A stretch of DNA of 64,000 bases from Polynucleobacter sp. AP-Ainpum-60-G11 (GCF_018688375.1 NZ_CP061318.1:1364001-1428000); one strand, 5' to 3'. Counted from the first letter of the stretch, positions 45,733 through 55,863 are shown. Notes: generated by a model not told the origin, from the sequence alone. A program made the numbers and translations.

Positions 45733-46845
45733 ATGGTTGAAAAAGTAATCCCCATACGTTTAGATGAAGGCAAAGGCCTGACGCCGTCCATTCCTGGACA
45801 GCTTGTTGCCGCCAGTACTTCAACTAAAGATACTCGGGGACGTCCTCTACGTGATTTACGAATCTCCGTAACGGATCGATGCAATTTCCGCTGCACCTAT
45901 TGCATGCCCAAGGAAATTTTCGATAAAGACTACCCCTACCTTTCTCACAAGGAATTACTTAGTTTTGAAGAGATCACTCGCTTAACGAATATCTTTTCCT
46001 CTCTAGGCGTAGAAAAAATTCGTCTGACTGGCGGCGAACCTTTGCTGCGCAAAAATCTTGAAGTGCTCATTGAAATGTTGGCCAAAATTCGCACTACAGA
46101 TAATCAACCCCTTGATCTAACACTCACTACCAATGGCAGCATTTTGCGCAAGAAGGCGGCTGCATTAAAAGCGGCAGGCTTGCAGCGCCTGACTATTAGT
46201 CTTGATGGGCTGAACGATGAGATCTTTAAGAAAATGAATGATGTCGACTTTCCCGTCACGGATGTACTCGATGGAATCGCTGCAGCTCAAGAAGCTGGCT
46301 TTACCAACCTCAAAGTGAATATGGTTGTGAAGAAGGGTACAAACGATCAAGAAATTATTGGCATGGCCAAGCACTTCAAGGGTAGTGGCGTCACGCTACG
46401 CTTTATAGAATTCATGGACGTAGGTAGCTCTAACGGCTGGGATATGTCTCAAGTACTTCCCTCGCAAGAAGTGGCCAATCGTATCAACGCGATCTTTCCG
46501 ATAGAGCCTGTTGAAGCTAACTATCCGGGTGAAGTGGCTCAGCGCTGCCGCTACGTAGATGGCTCAGGTGAAATTGGCTTTATATCTAGCGTGACACAAA
46601 CCTTCTGTCACGAGTGCACGCGTGCTCGCATCTCTACCGATGGTCAACTCTATCTTTGCTTATTTGCAAATGAAGGTTTTGACTTCAAAACTCTCCTGCG
46701 TTCTGGCAGAAGTGATTTGGAAATTGCTAATGCCATTATGTCCACATGGTCTGGACGCAATGATCACTATTCAGAGATTCGAGGATCTAACACCGCTGGA
46801 TCGAACTCGTCACGAAAAGTAGAGATGTCTTACATCGGCGGCTAA
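45733..46845 (+). CDS. moaA: GTP 3',8-cyclase
   Basis: Radical SAM enzyme of molybdenum-cofactor synthesis (370 residues) that rearranges GTP to 3',8-cyclo-GTP. The SAM cluster cysteines are in CNFRCTYC (about residues 55-62), and the second 4Fe-4S cluster cysteines in FCHECTRAR and YLCLF (about 292-313). The last two residues are glycines, as needed for catalysis. The ATG at 45733 has no visible ribosome-binding site; the predicted promoter is just upstream. The stop overlaps mobA as TAATG. Confidence 0.96.
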   Translation: MVEKVIPIRLDEGKGLTPSIPGQLVAASTSTKDTRGRPLRDLRISVTDRCNFRCTYCMPKEIFDKDYPYLSHKELLSFEEITRLTNIFSSLGVEKIRLTGGEPLLRKNLEVLIEMLAKIRTTDNQPLDLTLTTNGSILRKKAAALKAAGLQRLTISLDGLNDEIFKKMNDVDFPVTDVLDGIAAAQEAGFTNLKVNMVVKKGTNDQEIIGMAKHFKGSGVTLRFIEFMDVGSSNGWDMSQVLPSQEVANRINAIFPIEPVEANYPGEVAQRCRYVDGSGEIGFISSVTQTFCHECTRARISTDGQLYLCLFANEGFDFKTLLRSGRSDLEIANAIMSTWSGRNDHYSEIRGSNTAGSNSSRKVEMSYIGG

Positions 46846-47459
46846 TGATTACTTCAGCACAAATTACCGGACTCATTCTGGCGGGCGGGCGTGCCCAAAG
46901 AATGGGTGGCATAGATAAGGGCTTAATTCCGTTTCACGGCAAACCCCTGATTGAATCTGCCATTAGCAGACTCAAGCCTCAAGTCAGCACCATTTTGATT
47001 AATGCCAACCGCAGTATTACGAAATATGCATGCTACGGATATCCAGTACTCATGGATGAAACCCCCGACTTCTCTGGACCATTGGCTGGATTTTCAATCG
47101 GGCTAAAGCATTGCAAAACACCCTATTTACTAACATCGCCTTGTGACTCCCCCTTACTGCCAATCGATCTCGCCCAAAATATGGCGGCTGAACTTGAGGA
47201 AAATAATTTAGAGCTTGTCTTTGCCTCCTCAAAAGAAGATGACGGAAAAGTATGGGCGCAACCTGTTTTTTGTTTGATGAAGAACAGTTTGCAAGATTCT
47301 TTAGATGCCTTTTTGAGTAAAGGAGATTTAAAGATTGACCGCTGGTTTAAGGAATTGCGATCCGGCACGGTCGTCTTTGAAAACCCCCAAGTCTTTGCCA
47401 ATGTCAACACACCCGATGAGTTAGCGGCCTTAGAAAGAATATCTCCATGTCCGACCTAA
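46845..47459 (+). CDS. mobA: Molybdenum cofactor guanylyltransferase
   Basis: Adds GMP to molybdenum cofactor to form the bis-MGD precursor (204 residues). The nucleotide-binding loop LILAGGRAQRMGGIDKGL (about residues 9-26), the GKPLIE segment and the LTSPCDSPLLP block (about 92-102) with the metal-binding aspartate are typical. It overlaps moaA by one base and moeA by 13 bases, so the trio is translated as one unit. Confidence 0.93.
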   Translation: MITSAQITGLILAGGRAQRMGGIDKGLIPFHGKPLIESAISRLKPQVSTILINANRSITKYACYGYPVLMDETPDFSGPLAGFSIGLKHCKTPYLLTSPCDSPLLPIDLAQNMAAELEENNLELVFASSKEDDGKVWAQPVFCLMKNSLQDSLDAFLSKGDLKIDRWFKELRSGTVVFENPQVFANVNTPDELAALERISPCPT

Positions 47460-48778
47460 AGCGTCTTCCTCCAAGCGATCCGATTTATATCAGTGGCTCA
47501 CTGCACGTCGACCAAGCTCGTATAGCGATTTCGGATTTAGTGAAGGACCTGCTCGCAGAATCTCACGGGAGATCTGAGCCTGATGCCATTGAATGCATCA
47601 CCCTAGATCAAGCAATTAATCGCATTCTGGCGAAAGACCTACTCTCGCCGATTGATGTTCCGGTTGCTGATAACTCAGCCATGGATGGATTTGCATTTCA
47701 TGGTGATTGTCTTGGCAATAGCGAAGATCTTGTTACTTTAAAAGTTGTGGGCACTGCGTATGCTGGCAAGCCCTATGAGGGCAGCATTGCTTCTGGCGAA
47801 TGTCTCAAAATTATGACCGGCGCCCTGATGCCGAGTGACTGCGACACCGTGATTCCCCAAGAATTTACAGAACTCTCAATCCCAAGTGATAGCTCGGTGG
47901 TTTCATTCAAACAAAACCAAGTGAAGCGCGGAGAAAATCGCCGCTTACGTGGAGAGGACTTACAAAGTGGCAAACCTGCCATTACTGCAGGGCGTTTATT
48001 GCGACCTTCCGATCTGGGTCTAGCCGCCTCCCTTGGCATCTCCGAACTACACGTCCATCGCAAGTTAAGAGTGGCCATACTTTCTTCAGGCGATGAATTG
48101 CGCCCACTAGGACAAGCTTTAGAGGCTGGCAATATTTATGACAGCAATCGCTACAGCTTGATCGGACTACTCAAACGTCTTGATCTAGAAATCATTGATT
48201 GCGGGATTGTGCGAGATGACCCAGCATCACTGAAGGCTGCATTTATAGAGGCGGCCAGCAAAGCCGATGTACTCATCTCATCTGGAGGAGTTTCCGCCGG
48301 CGAAGCAGACTTCACCAAGCAAATCATGCAAGAACTCGGTGATGTAGGATTTTGGAAGATTGCGATGCGTCCAGGTCGACCCATGGCTTTTGGAGTACTC
48401 AAGCCAGTTCAGGAAGCTAAGCATAAGACGCTCTTCTTTGGCTTGCCCGGCAACCCAGTAGCAGTCATGGTGACTTTCTACCAGTTTGTCCGTTCTGCTC
48501 TACTGCAACTCAACGGCGCAAGCCAGACAGAGCCCCCAATGATGCAGGCGATTGCAGAGACCCCCATTCGGAAACGCCCTGGACGGACAGAGTATCAACG
48601 CGCCATCTTGGTGCGCGGCCCAGACGGAAAACCCACAGTCAAACTAACTGGCAGCCAAGGTGCTGGAATTCTACGATCGATGAGCGAAGCTAATTGCTTT
48701 GTCATTTTGTCTCACGAGCAAGGAAATGTTGCTGCTGGTGACTGGGTAGATGTGGCGCTTTTCGATGGACTGCTTTAA
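47447..48778 (+). CDS. moeA: Molybdopterin molybdenumtransferase
   Basis: Inserts molybdenum into adenylylated molybdopterin (443 residues). The N-terminal domain carries PVADNSAMDGFAFH (about residues 69-82), and the MogA-like domain has SSGGVSAGEADF (about 282-293), RPGRPMAFG and FGLPGNPVAVMV (about 328-339). It completes a moaA-mobA-moeA operon; its partner mogA lies 8.5 kb away and moaC, moaD, moaE are not in this window. Confidence 0.95.
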   Translation: MSDLKRLPPSDPIYISGSLHVDQARIAISDLVKDLLAESHGRSEPDAIECITLDQAINRILAKDLLSPIDVPVADNSAMDGFAFHGDCLGNSEDLVTLKVVGTAYAGKPYEGSIASGECLKIMTGALMPSDCDTVIPQEFTELSIPSDSSVVSFKQNQVKRGENRRLRGEDLQSGKPAITAGRLLRPSDLGLAASLGISELHVHRKLRVAILSSGDELRPLGQALEAGNIYDSNRYSLIGLLKRLDLEIIDCGIVRDDPASLKAAFIEAASKADVLISSGGVSAGEADFTKQIMQELGDVGFWKIAMRPGRPMAFGVLKPVQEAKHKTLFFGLPGNPVAVMVTFYQFVRSALLQLNGASQTEPPMMQAIAETPIRKRPGRTEYQRAILVRGPDGKPTVKLTGSQGAGILRSMSEANCFVILSHEQGNVAAGDWVDVALFDGLL

Positions 48779-48789
48779 GATTGCACCTC

Positions 48790-49083
48790 ATGAAACTCAC
48801 CAAAAAAGAAATTGCCTTCGTAGATCCAATGCATACCGCCAAAACTCTGGTTCTGGTTTACCTCTGCTTCTCTGTACCGATTGTGTTGCTGGCTTTGTTT
48901 GTAGCCTTCATTCGTGACGGTGCCATTCCTGGATTTACCGTTCTCTCCGCATTAATTCTTAATGCCTTACTTGGTTTCGCTTTGCTCTGGATTGCCTGCA
49001 AGGTTTACAACTGGGTAGCAGGTAAATTTGGTGGTATTGAATTAGCACTGCGCGAGCTCCCAGAAGAAATCGAAGCAGACTAA
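48790..49083 (+). CDS. Small two-helix membrane protein, function unknown
   Basis: A 97-residue protein with two hydrophobic segments (about residues 18-40 and 50-75) and charged ends. The C-terminal part reads VYNWVAGKFGGIELALRELP, a pattern that looks conserved rather than random. The ATG at 48790 is preferred to a TTG at 48781. It starts 11 bases after moeA and ends overlapping the stop of the convergent dehydrogenase gene by four bases. I do not recognise a named family. Confidence 0.65.
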   Translation: MKLTKKEIAFVDPMHTAKTLVLVYLCFSVPIVLLALFVAFIRDGAIPGFTVLSALILNALLGFALLWIACKVYNWVAGKFGGIELALRELPEEIEAD

Positions 49084-50093
49084 GTTTTAAACACTTCAGC
49101 ATTAATTAAGCTGGGCGGCCTCTTTCCGTCAAGCGCTGCTCGTAAATTATCTATCGCAAGATCCACCATCGCTCTACGTGTTTTTTCTGTAGCACTTGCA
49201 ATGTGCGGTGCCAACACGATATTGCTGCACTTCAGCAACTCTGGATGCACTTGAGGTTCACCTTCAAACACATCTAATCCAGCTGCAAATATTTTTTTGC
49301 TTTGCAATGCTTGCGCTAATGCCGCATCATCCACAATACCGCCACGGGCAATATTAATCAGAGTTGCGGTGGGTTTCATCATGGCAATTTCTGCAGCGCC
49401 AATCGTGTGATGGTTTTGAGCCGTATAAGGCAGCACCAAGACAACATGGTCGGCAGTGCGAAGTAATTCTTCTTTAGAAACGTAAATGGCACCACAAGCT
49501 TTTTCATCAGCATCCGAGAGATGACTGCGGTTGTGATAAATCACCTTCATACCAAAACCAAGCGCACGTTTAGCAATACCTTGGCCAATGCGACCCATTC
49601 CAATAATACCAACGGTGCTGTGATGTAAATCCATACCTAATGGATTATTCACAATCGACCACTGATCCCACTTGCCCGCTCTAACCCAATGTTCTGATTC
49701 TGTAATACGCCTTGCAGTTGCCATCAATAAAGCAAAACCAAAATCTGCTGTTGTATCCGTAAGAACATCAGGGGTATTTGTAGCCATGACACCGGCTGCA
49801 GTAATTGCTGGGACATCAAAATTGTTATAGCCAACAGAAATATTAGCCACCACCTTTAAATTTTTCGCTTGAGCAAGGGCCGACGCATCGATCCGCTCAC
49901 TGCCTGCTACCAAAGCCCCCTCCACCTCTGAAAGCGCCTTTTGTAGCTCTTCTGGGGTGAGAATTTTGTCGGACTGATTAGATCGAACCTCATAAGATTC
50001 CTCCAATTTGGCTAGCGCCTCAGGAAAAATCGCTCTAGCGACCAAAATCTTTGGCTTAGTGGAAAGTGTGGAGGTATGTGCTGGAGTATTCAT
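49080..50093 (-). CDS. D-2-hydroxyacid dehydrogenase, glyoxylate/hydroxypyruvate reductase type
   Basis: An NAD(P)H-dependent enzyme of the GhrB/2-ketogluconate reductase group (337 residues). The Rossmann loop is GIIGMGRIGQGIAKRA (about residues 165-180); catalytic arginine, glutamate and histidine are in NIARGGIVD, VFEGEPQ and APHIASATEKTR (about 250-310). The exact substrate (glyoxylate, hydroxypyruvate, 2-ketogluconate) is not decided by sequence. Its stop shares bases with the stop of the small membrane protein gene on the other strand. Confidence 0.9.
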   Translation of the reverse strand: MNTPAHTSTLSTKPKILVARAIFPEALAKLEESYEVRSNQSDKILTPEELQKALSEVEGALVAGSERIDASALAQAKNLKVVANISVGYNNFDVPAITAAGVMATNTPDVLTDTTADFGFALLMATARRITESEHWVRAGKWDQWSIVNNPLGMDLHHSTVGIIGMGRIGQGIAKRALGFGMKVIYHNRSHLSDADEKACGAIYVSKEELLRTADHVVLVLPYTAQNHHTIGAAEIAMMKPTATLINIARGGIVDDAALAQALQSKKIFAAGLDVFEGEPQVHPELLKCSNIVLAPHIASATEKTRRAMVDLAIDNLRAALDGKRPPSLINAEVFKT

Positions 50094-50212
50094 AGCGTGA
50101 CTTTACCTCAAGTAAATTGGCGCTTTTGAGTGAAAAATAGGCTGATTCGGCTAAAATTGGTGTTTTATAACTTTGCAGCCTATTCATATGGGCTCCTTAC
50201 CTGTAAACCATC

Positions 50213-50536
50213 ATGACTTACGTTGTTACCGAAGCCTGTATCCGTTGCAAATACACCGATTGCGTTGATGTCTGCCCAGTCGATTGTTTTCGTGAAGGCC
50301 CCAACTTTTTAGTAATCGATCCGGATGAATGTATTGATTGCGCAGTGTGCGTACCTGAGTGCCCGGTAAATGCGATTTATGCAGAGGATGATGTTCCAGG
50401 GGATCAACAAGCATTCATCAAATTGAATGCAGATTTGTCGCCTTCATGGACATCCATCACCAAATCCAAAGCTGCATTGCCAGAAGCCGAAGAGTGGAAA
50501 GACGTTAAAAATAAACTCGACCAACTGGTAAAGTAA
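50213..50536 (+). CDS. fdxA: Seven-iron ferredoxin FdxA
   Basis: A 107-residue electron carrier with one 3Fe-4S and one 4Fe-4S cluster. Cysteines are arranged as [17 protein letters not shown] near the N-terminus and [17 protein letters not shown] after it, the pattern of FdxA. A C-terminal amphipathic extension ends with [13 protein letters not shown]. The reductase gene follows one base after the stop, suggesting a working pair. Confidence 0.95.
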   Translation: MTYVVTEACIRCKYTDCVDVCPVDCFREGPNFLVIDPDECIDCAVCVPECPVNAIYAEDDVPGDQQAFIKLNADLSPSWTSITKSKAALPEAEEWKDVKNKLDQLVK

Positions 50537-50537
50537 A

Positions 50538-51581
50538 TTGCACTCCCCCATTGAAACCGATGCAGTCATTATTGGCGCCGGTCCAGTGGGACTCTTCCAA
50601 GTCTTCGAGCTTGGACTCCTAGAAATTAAAGCGCATGTCATTGACTCATTACCTGAAGTAGGCGGTCAATGTATTGAACTCTATCCAGACAAACCAATCT
50701 ACGACATTCCAGCGATTCCGGTTTGTACTGGTCGCGAGCTCGTTCGCAATCTGCTCAAACAAATAGAGCCGTTCAAACCACAGTTCCACCTCAATCAAGA
50801 GGTTTCCACTTTCGAGAAGCAGGCCGATGGCCGCTTTTTGATTCGCACATCCCAAGATCAACAATTTTTGAGCAAGGCTATTTTTATTGCTGCTGGCGTT
50901 GGTGCATTTCAACCACGCATACTCAATTTAGATGGCATTGAGGCATTTGTAGATAAGCAGGTCTTCTATCGCATCAGAAATCCTGAGCAATTTGTAGGCA
51001 AGCGTGTGGTGATTTGTGGTGGTGGAGATTCTGCTTTGGATTGGGCATTACATTTTGTTGATCAAGCGGCAAGCGTGACACTCATTCATCGCAGGGATGA
51101 ATTTAAAGCGGCACCTCAATCGATTACAAAAATGCACGCTCTTTGCGCGGCTGGCAAGATGGAACTCATCATCGGGCAAATTACCGGACTTGAATCCTCT
51201 AATGGCAAGCTCACGGAAATTGCTCTCACCAATATTGATGGTGAGATTCAAAATGTTGACTTAGATGCGCTCTTATTGTTTTATGGCCTCTCGCCTAAAT
51301 TGGGCCCTATTGCTGACTGGGGTCTCGATATCGATCGCAAGCAAATTGCTGTGGATACGACTTGCTTTCAGACTAGTACGCCCGGTATTTACGCCGTTGG
51401 GGATATCAATATCTACCCTGGCAAGAAAAAACTGATTCTTTCAGGCTTTCATGAGGCAGCCTTGGCGGCTTTTGCAGCAGCGGCCTATCTAGCCCCTGAA
51501 AAGCAGATTCAACTCCAGTACACCACCACCTCCCCAAAGCTTCATAAAGCGCTTGGGGTAAGTCCACCGACATTCGAGTAA
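50538..51581 (+). CDS. Ferredoxin-NADP+ reductase, thioredoxin-reductase-like
   Basis: An FAD/NADPH flavoenzyme of 347 residues in the YumC/FNR2 family. It has the FAD-binding [18 protein letters not shown] (about residues 9-26) and NADP-binding [15 protein letters not shown] (about 157-171) loops, and the terminal GVYAVGD-like sequence IYAVGDIN. The redox CxxC of thioredoxin reductase is absent, which points to one-electron transfer to ferredoxin. The start is TTG, one base after the fdxA stop. The electron partner is presumably FdxA. Confidence 0.88.
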   Translation: MHSPIETDAVIIGAGPVGLFQVFELGLLEIKAHVIDSLPEVGGQCIELYPDKPIYDIPAIPVCTGRELVRNLLKQIEPFKPQFHLNQEVSTFEKQADGRFLIRTSQDQQFLSKAIFIAAGVGAFQPRILNLDGIEAFVDKQVFYRIRNPEQFVGKRVVICGGGDSALDWALHFVDQAASVTLIHRRDEFKAAPQSITKMHALCAAGKMELIIGQITGLESSNGKLTEIALTNIDGEIQNVDLDALLLFYGLSPKLGPIADWGLDIDRKQIAVDTTCFQTSTPGIYAVGDINIYPGKKKLILSGFHEAALAAFAAAAYLAPEKQIQLQYTTTSPKLHKALGVSPPTFE

Positions 51582-51619
51582 GCTCCTAATATCACCGAAT
51601 CATTTAGCTGAATATACCT

Positions 51620-52414
51620 ATGCGCCAATATCACAACCTCATGAAGGAAGTCCTCGAAAAAGGCATCCAAAAATCCGATAGAACCGGAACCGGAACTATC
51701 TCGATCTTTGGTCATCAGATGCGCTTTAATCTGGCCGAAGGCTTTCCGATGGTCACCACTAAGAAGCTCCATCTCAAGTCCATCATCTTAGAATTGCTTT
51801 GGTTTCTTAAAGGCAGTACCGATAACAACTGGCTCAAAGAGCGTGGTGTTTCTATTTGGAACGAATGGGCAGCCCCAGATGGCGACTTGGGCCCAATTTA
51901 TGGCTACCAGTGGCGTTCATGGCCAGCTCCTAATGGTGAGCATATTGACCAAATCGCTGAAGTTGTAGAGACCCTCAGAAAGAATCCTGACTCACGTCGC
52001 ATTATTGTTTCTGCGTGGAACGTAGCTGATATTCCTCGCATGGCTTTGGCGCCTTGCCACGCCTTCTTTCAGTTCTATGTTGCTGATGGAAAATTGTCTT
52101 GCCAACTATATCAACGTAGTGCGGATATTTTCTTAGGCGTACCTTTCAATATTGCTAGCTATGCCCTACTGACGCACATGATGGCTCAGCAGTGCAATTT
52201 AGAAGTGGGTGACTTTGTATGGACTGGTGGTGATTGCCATCTCTACAGCAACCACTTAGAGCAAGTTGATCTTCAGCTATCTAGAGACTTCTTCCCGCTG
52301 CCTAAGCTGAATATTCTACGTAAGCCAGATTCCATCTTCGATTATGAATTCGAAGATTTTGAAATCGCCGGCTATGAATCCCATCCTGCCATTAAAGCTC
52401 CTGTAGCTGTTTAA
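51620..52414 (+). CDS. thyA: Thymidylate synthase
   Basis: Methylates dUMP to dTMP with 5,10-methylene-tetrahydrofolate (264 residues, the same as E. coli). The catalytic cysteine is in [12 protein letters not shown] (about residue 146), with the active-site stretch [20 protein letters not shown] and the arginine segment RRIIVSAWN. It is followed 15 bases later by folA, which regenerates tetrahydrofolate from its product. Confidence 0.97.
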   Translation: MRQYHNLMKEVLEKGIQKSDRTGTGTISIFGHQMRFNLAEGFPMVTTKKLHLKSIILELLWFLKGSTDNNWLKERGVSIWNEWAAPDGDLGPIYGYQWRSWPAPNGEHIDQIAEVVETLRKNPDSRRIIVSAWNVADIPRMALAPCHAFFQFYVADGKLSCQLYQRSADIFLGVPFNIASYALLTHMMAQQCNLEVGDFVWTGGDCHLYSNHLEQVDLQLSRDFFPLPKLNILRKPDSIFDYEFEDFEIAGYESHPAIKAPVAV

Positions 52415-52428
52415 GAAATTAGATCCTC

Positions 52429-52926
52429 ATGACTGCAGCTAAGCATCCCGCTATCTCAATGATTGTTGCCCGTTCACGTAATCACGTGATTGGCCGTGAT
52501 AATCAAATGCCTTGGAAGATTTCTGCTGATTTGCAGTTCTTCAAAAAAGTGACCATGGGCCACCCCGTCATCATGGGTCGCAAGACTTGGGAATCCATTG
52601 GTCGGCCACTTCCTGGACGCCGCAATATCGTGGTGAGTCGCAATGCGGATCTCAAGTTGACTGGTGCGGAAGTAGCCAACTCACTTGATGCAGCACTCGC
52701 CACTTTGAATGAATTCACCCGCGTATTTGTGATTGGTGGAGAACAACTCTTTACTCAAGCTTTTCCCAAGGCAGATCGCCTTTACATTACCGAGATTGAT
52801 ATCGATGTAGATGGTGGCGATACCTTCTTCGAAGTTCCTAATCAATCCGAATGGAAAGAGATTGAGCGCACTCCAGCATCCGAAGGTGAGATTACGTTTA
52901 ATTTCATTACGCTTGAGCGTAAATAG
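52429..52926 (+). CDS. folA: Dihydrofolate reductase
   Basis: Reduces dihydrofolate to tetrahydrofolate with NADPH (165 residues). The substrate loop reads NQMPWKISADLQFFK with the active-site aspartate, and the cofactor sites are VIMGRKTWESIGRPLPGR and FVIGGEQLFTQA. Operon with thyA explains the need: thymidylate synthesis oxidises the folate carrier. No plasmid-type (DfrA) features are seen. Confidence 0.96.
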   Translation: MTAAKHPAISMIVARSRNHVIGRDNQMPWKISADLQFFKKVTMGHPVIMGRKTWESIGRPLPGRRNIVVSRNADLKLTGAEVANSLDAALATLNEFTRVFVIGGEQLFTQAFPKADRLYITEIDIDVDGGDTFFEVPNQSEWKEIERTPASEGEITFNFITLERK

Positions 52927-52986
52927 AAAAATTACATCCCATTAAAAGCCGTTTTATTCAATTACCCTCAACACTAGGGCTACAAA

Positions 52987-54693
52987 ATGCATCTCTTAAG
53001 CTGCATCACTCTCGCATCAATCTGCTTACTTTCCGCCAGCCAAATAGCTAATGCCGCCGGGAATGCCGATACTATTTTTTATGGTGGCGATATTGTCACA
53101 ATGAATAAATCTCAGCCTGCAGCGGAAGCTGTTGCCATTCAGGATGGAAAAATCATCCAAGTTGGCTCACTAGCTAAGCTCAAAGCTGTTCAAGGTAAAG
53201 ATACCAGGCTAGTTAACTTAAATGGTCAAACTTTAATGCCAGGTTTTGTTGAGCCTCATGTACATATCTTTGGTACGGCGTTCTCTGAAGAACTTTGGCA
53301 AAACATGTCGAACTTCGAGATGCCACATGACACTTTAGATAGTTTAGTTACAAAGCTGACAGCGAATAGCAAGAATGTTAAAGATGGGGAGTGGATTACT
53401 GCGTTTGGCGTTGATCCCTCAAGGACCGACCCATTTATGGCTGAGTTGACGGCTGATATCTTGGATAAAGTATCCACAACTAAGCCAATCTTTGTCATGA
53501 ACCAAAGTATGCATATTGCCTATGTAAACCATAAGGCTTTGGAAATGGCGGGGATTACTGACTCCACTCCAGATCCTAAGGGTGGCAGATTACTTAAAGA
53601 TAGCAAGGGACGTCTAACGGGTGTAGTTTATGAGGTACCAGCCTTTTATTTGTTCTTAAAAAAGATGCCTGTACCTAACCAGAATTTAATTGAACAAGCG
53701 CTTGCAAAGGTTGGTCAGAAAATGGTGCGCAAGGGTGTTACCACTTCAGCAGAAATTTCTCTCGGCGCTTACCTTGGTGTTGACAAAGAAAATGCTTTAT
53801 TAAACGACATGACTCACAGCGGTAAGCTGCCTGTTCGTGTCAGAGGCTATATGTATTCAAACGCATATCCACTGACTAACAATAGCTATAAGCCAGGTCA
53901 AGGCGATGATGTCTATAAACTTATTGGCGTCAAGATTGTGTCGGATGGATCCGACCAAGGCCTCACTGGTGCGATGACTAAGCCATACAACTATCCAGCT
54001 GGCACCACCAATACCGGCAGCCTCAACTTTACTGATCAAGAACTCTATGATCTTGCTAAACCAAGATTTGATCAGGGTTGGCAAATCTCCGTACATTCCA
54101 ATGGCGATAGAGCAATTGAGCAGACTCTCAATGTGTTTCAGAAATTAGTTGCTAAGCCAAGTGACGCTAAGAGTAGATTAAGAATTGAGCACTTCACAGT
54201 TCCTACTGAGGCACAGATTGCAAAAGCAGCAAAACTAGGCGTTGTTCCTGGTTTTACGATTGGACATACGGATTATTGGGGTGAAGCATTCCACGATCAT
54301 CTGCTTGGGCCAGAGAGGGCTAATCGAATTGACCCAAGTGCAAGCCTGATTAAGAACGGCATGCATTTTGCATACCATAGCGACTCTCCAGTTTCTCCTA
54401 TCCACCCATTGAAGTACGCCTCCGAGGGCGCTTCACGACTTTGGCAAGTAGCGCCGCAAAAGGTGTTAAACGTAAAGGAAAAGGTATCCATTAATGATGC
54501 TTTAAAGGCGGTCACTATTGATGCAGCCTATCAGCTCAAGATGGATGACAAAGTTGGATCTATCGAGACTGGTAAGTATGCTGACTTTGCCATCGTTAAT
54601 AAAAATCCTATGAAAACAGATGCCTATAAGATTAGAGATATTGAGGTGAATGAGACTTGGGTTAATGGAAAACAGGTATTCAAGAAGCAGTAA
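52987..54693 (+). CDS. Exported amidohydrolase, YtcJ family
   Basis: A 568-residue amidohydrolase of the amidohydro_3 group with a signal peptide (MHLLSCITLASICLLSASQIANAAG, shown in parts: hydrophobic core from residue 5, cleavage near NAA). Metal-site motifs are PGFVEPHVHIFG (about residues 87-98), VHSNGDRAIEQ (about 371), IEHFTVP (about 400) and FAYHSDSPVSP (about 458). Proteins of this family act on N-substituted formamides or similar amides; the substrate here is unknown. It stands alone, with a terminator after it and a 60-base gap before it. Confidence 0.85.
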   Translation: MHLLSCITLASICLLSASQIANAAGNADTIFYGGDIVTMNKSQPAAEAVAIQDGKIIQVGSLAKLKAVQGKDTRLVNLNGQTLMPGFVEPHVHIFGTAFSEELWQNMSNFEMPHDTLDSLVTKLTANSKNVKDGEWITAFGVDPSRTDPFMAELTADILDKVSTTKPIFVMNQSMHIAYVNHKALEMAGITDSTPDPKGGRLLKDSKGRLTGVVYEVPAFYLFLKKMPVPNQNLIEQALAKVGQKMVRKGVTTSAEISLGAYLGVDKENALLNDMTHSGKLPVRVRGYMYSNAYPLTNNSYKPGQGDDVYKLIGVKIVSDGSDQGLTGAMTKPYNYPAGTTNTGSLNFTDQELYDLAKPRFDQGWQISVHSNGDRAIEQTLNVFQKLVAKPSDAKSRLRIEHFTVPTEAQIAKAAKLGVVPGFTIGHTDYWGEAFHDHLLGPERANRIDPSASLIKNGMHFAYHSDSPVSPIHPLKYASEGASRLWQVAPQKVLNVKEKVSINDALKAVTIDAAYQLKMDDKVGSIETGKYADFAIVNKNPMKTDAYKIRDIEVNETWVNGKQVFKKQ

Positions 54694-54713
54694 ATTTTCT
54701 ACATCTGCCTTGT

Positions 54714-54742
54714 AAGAAAAGCCACTCTAGGGTGGCTTTTCT
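54714..54742. terminator. Bidirectional terminator
   Basis: AAAAGCCAC (54717-54725) pairs with GTGGCTTTT (54732-54740) around TCTAGG. It lies between the amidohydrolase and the convergent TRAP binding protein gene. Confidence 0.82.
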
Positions 54743-54780
54743 TTATCTACAATTAATGCCCCGCCCTCAGACTCTGATCA

Positions 54781-55863
54781 TCATAGCTTCTTCGCAAAAC
54801 TGTATTGCGCAAATGCCTGCTCTGCCACGTTAAACCACTGCGCCTCCATGTTTCTGAAGGCTCGATAGTCATCAAAAATTTTCTTGAACTGGGGATTCTT
54901 AGCAGACTCTTCAGCATAAGTTTCTTGACTAGCCTTAAAGCAGGCATCCATGACTGAGGTATTGAACTTGCGCAAAACTGCACCACCTTGAACAAGGCGC
55001 TGCAATGCCGGTGGATTCAAAGCATCGTACTTGGCACACATATCAGTATGGGCTTCAAAACACGCTGCCTGCCATGCCGCTTGGTATGAAGGCGGCAGTG
55101 CATCCCACTGCTTCTTATTCACCAAGAATGAAAGCCCGGCCGCACCTTCCCAAAATGCAGGGTAGTAATAATTTTTAGCTACTTTCGCTAGACCTAATTT
55201 CTCATCATCATATGGGCCCACAAATTCAGCAGCATCAATTGTGCCTTTTTCTAGAGCTGAATAAATTTCACCGGCAGGTAATTGTTGTGGCACTACACCT
55301 AACTTAGCAAGTACCTGTCCAGCAAAGCCAGCGATACGGAATTTAAGCCCCTTGAGATCCTCTGGAGACTTAATCTCTTTGCGGAACCAGCCACCCATCT
55401 GAGTCCCGGTTTGCCCGCCCAAGAAGTTCACGATGTTGTAACTTGCATAGAGCTCACGCATCAACTTCATGCCATTGCCATGCAACATCCAAGCAGATTG
55501 CTGGCGTGCCGTCATACCAAAAGGTGCGGCAGTATCAAAAATAAATGCACTGTTCTTGCCTAAGTAGTAATAGCTAGCGGTATGGCCACACTCCACTGTA
55601 CCGTTTTGAACTGCATCTAATACCTGCAGAGCAGGAACTACTTCACCAGCAGCAAATACTTTGACATTGAACTTGCCATCCGTTGCTTTGCGCAAGGCAT
55701 TAGCAAAAACTTCTGGCGTACCAAACAAAGTATCTAAAGATTTAGGAAAGCTCGAGACCAAACGCCAATTGAGGGTTGGCAAGCTCTGCGCAATGGATGG
55801 GGCGGCTAACGCTGCTGCGCCTGCGCCGATAGTGGCTTTCTTTAAAAAGGAACGTCTTTGCAT
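54781..55863 (-). CDS. TRAP transporter substrate-binding protein (DctP family)
   Basis: A periplasmic solute receptor (360 residues), related to binding proteins for 2-oxoacids or aromatic acids. The N-terminus MQRRSFLKK fits a twin-arginine export signal, cleaved near SIAQS. Typical blocks are FANALRKATDGKFNVKVFAAGE, GGWFRKEIKSPEDLKG and the AAEFVGPYDDEKLG ligand-site stretch. The membrane subunits DctQ and DctM are not adjacent. A strong GGAGGAG ribosome-binding site lies just before the ATG at 55863, which decides this start against an upstream TTG. Confidence 0.9.
   Translation of the reverse strand: MQRRSFLKKATIGAGAAALAAPSIAQSLPTLNWRLVSSFPKSLDTLFGTPEVFANALRKATDGKFNVKVFAAGEVVPALQVLDAVQNGTVECGHTASYYYLGKNSAFIFDTAAPFGMTARQQSAWMLHGNGMKLMRELYASYNIVNFLGGQTGTQMGGWFRKEIKSPEDLKGLKFRIAGFAGQVLAKLGVVPQQLPAGEIYSALEKGTIDAAEFVGPYDDEKLGLAKVAKNYYYPAFWEGAAGLSFLVNKKQWDALPPSYQAAWQAACFEAHTDMCAKYDALNPPALQRLVQGGAVLRKFNTSVMDACFKASQETYAEESAKNPQFKKIFDDYRAFRNMEAQWFNVAEQAFAQYSFAKKL

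Noticed and set aside
51600-51620. Leaderless start of thyA from TATACC just upstream
   Set aside because: The hexamer ends one base before the ATG, too close for a -10.
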